Positions 7,013 through 9,026 of a DNA stretch of 9,026 bases are shown here, in pieces (the stretch's first letter is position 1; every line of letters starts with the position of its first letter). The DNA is from an uncultured Bacteroidota bacterium (GTDB lineage Bacteria > Bacteroidota > Bacteroidia > NS11-12g > UBA955): assembly GCA_903959115.1 (NCBI GenBank), contig CAJBVU010000252.1, positions 1 through 9,026 on the forward strand, in the 5' to 3' direction. The translations under genes and the position numbers were made by a program. The notes under the pieces are model-generated. The model was not told where the DNA came from and did no database searches. It worked only from the letters and a program-made list of their open reading frames with translations.

Positions 7013-7044
7013 CAAATATGTTTCATATTGATTCACAAAGCAAT
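7013..7044 (-). promoter_or_regulatory. Weak candidate promoter for the LytTR regulator
   Basis: On the minus strand ATTG (7044-7041) is followed after 20 bases by CATATTTG (7020-7013), which keeps the A and TTTG of the -7 consensus but not its first T. It would give a leader of about 60 bases. The region is AT-rich, so a chance match is quite possible. Confidence 0.3.
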
Positions 7045-7088
7045 TCAAAATGCACATGACTCGCTAGTAAATAATGTGAATTGAGCAT

Positions 7089-7117
7089 AAAAAAGCCCCT
7101 CATTGCCGAGAGGCTTT
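7089..7117 (-). terminator. Intrinsic terminator of tRNA-Ile2
   Basis: On the minus strand AAAGCCTCTC pairs with GAGGGGCTTT (ten pairs, one of them G-T) around the loop GGCAAT. Together with the stem's last Ts this gives a run of six Ts. The hairpin begins only three bases after the tRNA 3' end, a compact layout that separates the tRNA unit from the LytTR gene downstream. Confidence 0.9.
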
Positions 7118-7120
7118 CTG

Positions 7121-7194
7121 TGGGCCCACTTGGAATCGAACCAAGCACCTACTGATTATGAGTCAGTTGCTCTAACCGAATGAGCTATAGGCCC
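7121..7194 (-). tRNA. tRNA-Ile2 (anticodon CAT, lysidine-modified)
   Basis: A 74-base tRNA. The acceptor GGGCCTA pairs with TGGGCCC (one G-T pair), with discriminator A73. The D arm is GCTC/GAGC, the anticodon arm ACTGA, loop CTCATAA, TCAGT, and the T arm CTTGG TTCGATT CCAAG. The CAT anticodon could mean elongator Met, initiator Met or Ile2. The acceptor pairs C4-G69 and C5-G68 are those that TilS uses to recognise the Ile2 substrate in E. coli, and the G1-C72 pair rules out the initiator form. C34 is then expected to become lysidine, so the tRNA reads AUA as isoleucine. CCA is not encoded. Confidence 0.88.
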
Positions 7195-7226
7195 AAATCC
7201 TTGTTTTACTAGGGTTTTGCGGGGGG

Positions 7227-7258
7227 CAAATTTAGTAAAATTTCTTCAGCGTCCACAA
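7227..7258 (-). promoter_or_regulatory. Bacteroidota-type promoter of tRNA-Ile2
   Basis: On the minus strand TTG (7258-7256) is separated by 21 bases from TAAATTTG (7234-7227), an exact TAnnTTTG box. The box ends 32 bases before the mature tRNA. The same two elements with nearly the same spacing precede tRNA-Leu in this window, which supports both calls. Confidence 0.72.
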
Positions 7259-7321
7259 CTGGGCTTAAATATTATTTCCTGGGGTTCCTAATTGTTACTT
7301 TTCGATTTGTATTTTCGCAAT

Positions 7322-8467
7322 GTGCGAGCCTCTAAATTACCCAATCAAGGTCTGTCGATTTTTTCTGTAATGTCTGCCCTGGCCGCAAAGCACAATGCAA
7401 TTAACCTTTCTCAAGGATTTCCTGAATTTAATCCGCCAGATGATTTAATCCGTAAAGTAAATGAATCCCTGTTGAGTGGGCGGAATCAATATTCCCCAAT
7501 GGCCGGACAATTGAGTTTACGGGAAGTAATAGCAGAACGTCAGAATGCTTGGGGTAGGAGTTTTGAAATCAACCCAGATACAGATATTACAATTGTGCCG
7601 GGCGCAACTGCGGGCTTGTTTGCCACATTTCAAGCCCTGGTTCAGCAAGGGGATGAAGTGATAATTTTTGATCCATCATATGATAGTTATGCACCCGCTA
7701 TTGTTTTGGCCGGCGGTATTCCCATCCGAATTTCCTTGAATCAAGATTTTTCCATGCCTTGGGAACTACTGAAATCCAAGATATCAAATCGAACAGCAAT
7801 GGTAGTGGTGAATACGCCGCATAATCCCTTGGGGTTGGTGTTTTCACTATCCGACTGGTTGATATTGGCTTCGTTGGTTCAAAATACCGAGATCATTGTG
7901 CTGTCCGACGAAGTTTATGAACACATGGTTTTTGATCAAAAAGAACATGTTTCTGTCTTGCAGATCCCTGAATTGCAAAATCAAGCTGTTGCAATTTCAT
8001 CATTTGGTAAAACCTTCCATGCAACGGGTTGGAAGTTGGGATATGTGACGGCCAAGGCCGAATTGAGCGCGGAGATTAGAAAAGTATATCAATTCTTGGC
8101 ATTTGCCGCAAATACACCCATGCAGTTTGCTGCCGCAGAGTTTTTACTTCAGAACCCGAGCTATGAAAATTCCGTGTCTGAAATCATGCAAACCAAACGC
8201 AATTATTTTGCTGAAGGATTATCCCAATCTCGGTTTCAATTGCTTCCCTGCGAGGGCGCATATTTTCAGATTGTGGATTATTCAAATATTTCGGATCTCG
8301 CCGATACAGATTTTGCCAATTTGTTAACATCAGAGCATAAAGTAGCGGGGATTCCGGTGAGTGCATTTTATCAAAATCCCAATCCAGATCAACGTTTATT
8401 GCGATTCTGTTTTGCCAAAAACAACGATACGCTTCAAAAAAGCCTAGATATATTATGTCGTCTTTAA
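7322..8467 (+). CDS. PLP-dependent methionine/glutamine aminotransferase, YbdL type
   Basis: A cytosolic class I aminotransferase that most closely recalls E. coli YbdL, which prefers methionine and also uses other hydrophobic or aromatic amino acids. Matching segments include SKLP, MSALA, INLSQGFPEF, NQYSPMAG, FDPSYDSYAPAI, NTPHNP and LPCEGAYF. Counting from GTG, the PLP lysine is K230 (SSFGKTFHATGWK), N168 is in NTPHNP, D196 and Y199 are in SDEVYEH, and the carboxylate-binding arginine is R361 (LRFCFAK). Length from GTG is 381 residues against 386 for YbdL. The start is uncertain. No ATG precedes the conserved SKLP segment; options are TTG 7292, directly after an in-frame stop, TTG 7307 and GTG 7322. 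ATG 7370 would remove SKLP. I prefer GTG 7322 because it leaves a normal short N-terminus. No promoter or riboswitch is clear upstream. It overlaps the omega-amidase gene by 13 bases, implying coupled translation. Confidence 0.92.
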   Translation: MRASKLPNQGLSIFSVMSALAAKHNAINLSQGFPEFNPPDDLIRKVNESLLSGRNQYSPMAGQLSLREVIAERQNAWGRSFEINPDTDITIVPGATAGLFATFQALVQQGDEVIIFDPSYDSYAPAIVLAGGIPIRISLNQDFSMPWELLKSKISNRTAMVVVNTPHNPLGLVFSLSDWLILASLVQNTEIIVLSDEVYEHMVFDQKEHVSVLQIPELQNQAVAISSFGKTFHATGWKLGYVTAKAELSAEIRKVYQFLAFAANTPMQFAAAEFLLQNPSYENSVSEIMQTKRNYFAEGLSQSRFQLLPCEGAYFQIVDYSNISDLADTDFANLLTSEHKVAGIPVSAFYQNPNPDQRLLRFCFAKNNDTLQKSLDILCRL

Positions 8468-9026
8468 ACATTTTCTTAGTCCAAACACCCCTCATTTGGG
8501 AGAATCCGGTGGCCAATCGGGCTCGACTTCAATGGCATTTGTCTCAAACGATGCCCCAATCGTTGGTGGTCTTTCCGGAGATGTTTTCTACAGGTTTTAC
8601 TATGAATCCAGAAAAAGCTGCAGAAACGATGAACGGCGAAACGGTGCAGTGGATGGCAGAAATGAGTAAGGACCGGATGATTTGCGGTAGCCTATCGATC
8701 AAAGAAAATGGTTCTTATTACAATCGCTTTTTGGCTTTTTACCAGGGCGAAAAGTTGGCTCAGTACGATAAGCGTCATTTGTTTTCTTATGGTGGCGAGC
8801 ACGAGGTTTACGAAACGGGCAGTGAGATTTGTGTTTTTACATTCCAAGGATTTAAGATTGCGCCATTTATTTGTTACGATTTGCGATTTCCGGCTTGGAT
8901 AAGAAAAACGGTGCTGAAGGATAAATTAGATTGTCCGGATGTTTTGTTATTCGTGGCAAATTGGCCTAGCGCCAGGATTTCTGCATGGGACGTTCTATTA
9001 AAAGCGAGAGCTATCGAAAACCAAGC
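8455..9026 (+). CDS. Omega-amidase / nitrilase-superfamily hydrolase, YafV (Nit2) type, partial
   Basis: About 190 N-terminal residues are visible; the gene runs off the right edge in an open frame. The nitrilase catalytic triad is present: E42 in VVFPEMFSTGF, K106 in YDKRHLF and C140 in APFICYDLRFP. FSYGGEHEVYETG and LLFVANWPSARISAWDVLL are typical of the YafV/Nit2 branch, which hydrolyses 2-oxoglutaramate (and 2-oxosuccinamate) to the 2-oxo diacid and ammonia. Full members have about 255-270 residues. The ATG at 8455 lies inside the last codons of the aminotransferase gene, a 13-base overlap in another frame. The likely joint role: the aminotransferase uses glutamine as amino donor for the methionine 2-oxoacid, making 2-oxoglutaramate, and this enzyme removes that product and pulls the reaction forward. 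The family assignment is firm; the substrate is inferred from family and context. Confidence 0.92.
   Translation, partial: MSSLNIFLVQTPLIWENPVANRARLQWHLSQTMPQSLVVFPEMFSTGFTMNPEKAAETMNGETVQWMAEMSKDRMICGSLSIKENGSYYNRFLAFYQGEKLAQYDKRHLFSYGGEHEVYETGSEICVFTFQGFKIAPFICYDLRFPAWIRKTVLKDKLDCPDVLLFVANWPSARISAWDVLLKARAIENQ

Noticed and set aside
7195..7321. Possible SAM riboswitch or plus-strand promoter before the methionine aminotransferase
   Set aside because: No riboswitch-like set of paired helices is seen. TATTTTCG at 7310-7317 resembles a -7 box but lies too close to the start and has no TTG at the right distance.
8184..8516. Minus-strand open frame of 110 codons opposite the aminotransferase-amidase junction
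   Set aside because: Both plus-strand genes are clearly real here and the antisense product shows no known motif.
1..9026. Mobile element, CRISPR array, phage remnant or defence system
   Set aside because: No transposase, integrase, terminal repeats, spaced direct repeats or defence-type genes are visible. All genes belong to core or common Bacteroidota families.

Overview
The window looks like ordinary chromosomal core sequence from a member of the Bacteroidota. The evidence is threefold. Both tRNA genes are preceded by textbook Bacteroidota promoters (a TTG around -33 and a TAnnTTTG box around -7). Clear Shine-Dalgarno sequences are missing before the genes. The proteins are of types common in that phylum: a LytTR regulator, a KdtX/WaaE-like glycosyltransferase and a secreted TPR-CAP protein. 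Base composition is moderate and fairly even. I see no insertion sequence, phage gene, CRISPR array or other mark of recent transfer.

Layout on the minus strand, read from right to left in transcription order: tRNA-Ile2(CAT) at 7194-7121 with its own promoter and a strong terminator; a LytTR-type regulator with a degenerate receiver domain (6945-6253); a family 2 glycosyltransferase (6214-5396); ribonuclease HII, rnhB (5382-4786); DNA polymerase IV, dinB (4719-3490); a large secreted TPR + CAP + beta-domain protein (3381-1093); tRNA-Leu(TAG) at 1037-956 with its own promoter and a probable terminator; and the N-terminal two thirds of trigger factor, tig, which runs off the left edge. The spacings of 13 to 108 bases from the regulator through the CAP protein allow one or a few transcripts, but -7-like boxes before the glycosyltransferase and dinB suggest internal starts.

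Layout on the plus strand, at the right end: a YbdL-type PLP aminotransferase (about 7322-8467), overlapped by 13 bases by a nitrilase-superfamily omega-amidase (8455 to the window edge). Together they form a 2-oxoacid/methionine-glutamine transamination pair: the first enzyme makes the omega-amide 2-oxoacid and the second hydrolyses it.

I do not see an undescribed multi-gene system. The points most worth a second look are the TPR-CAP fusion with an eroded CAP signature, the orphan LytTR protein whose receiver lacks most phosphorylation residues, a perfect 13-bp hairpin inside the dinB coding region, and small inverted repeats before dinB and the glycosyltransferase. No gene-free stretch in the window exceeds 300 bases.
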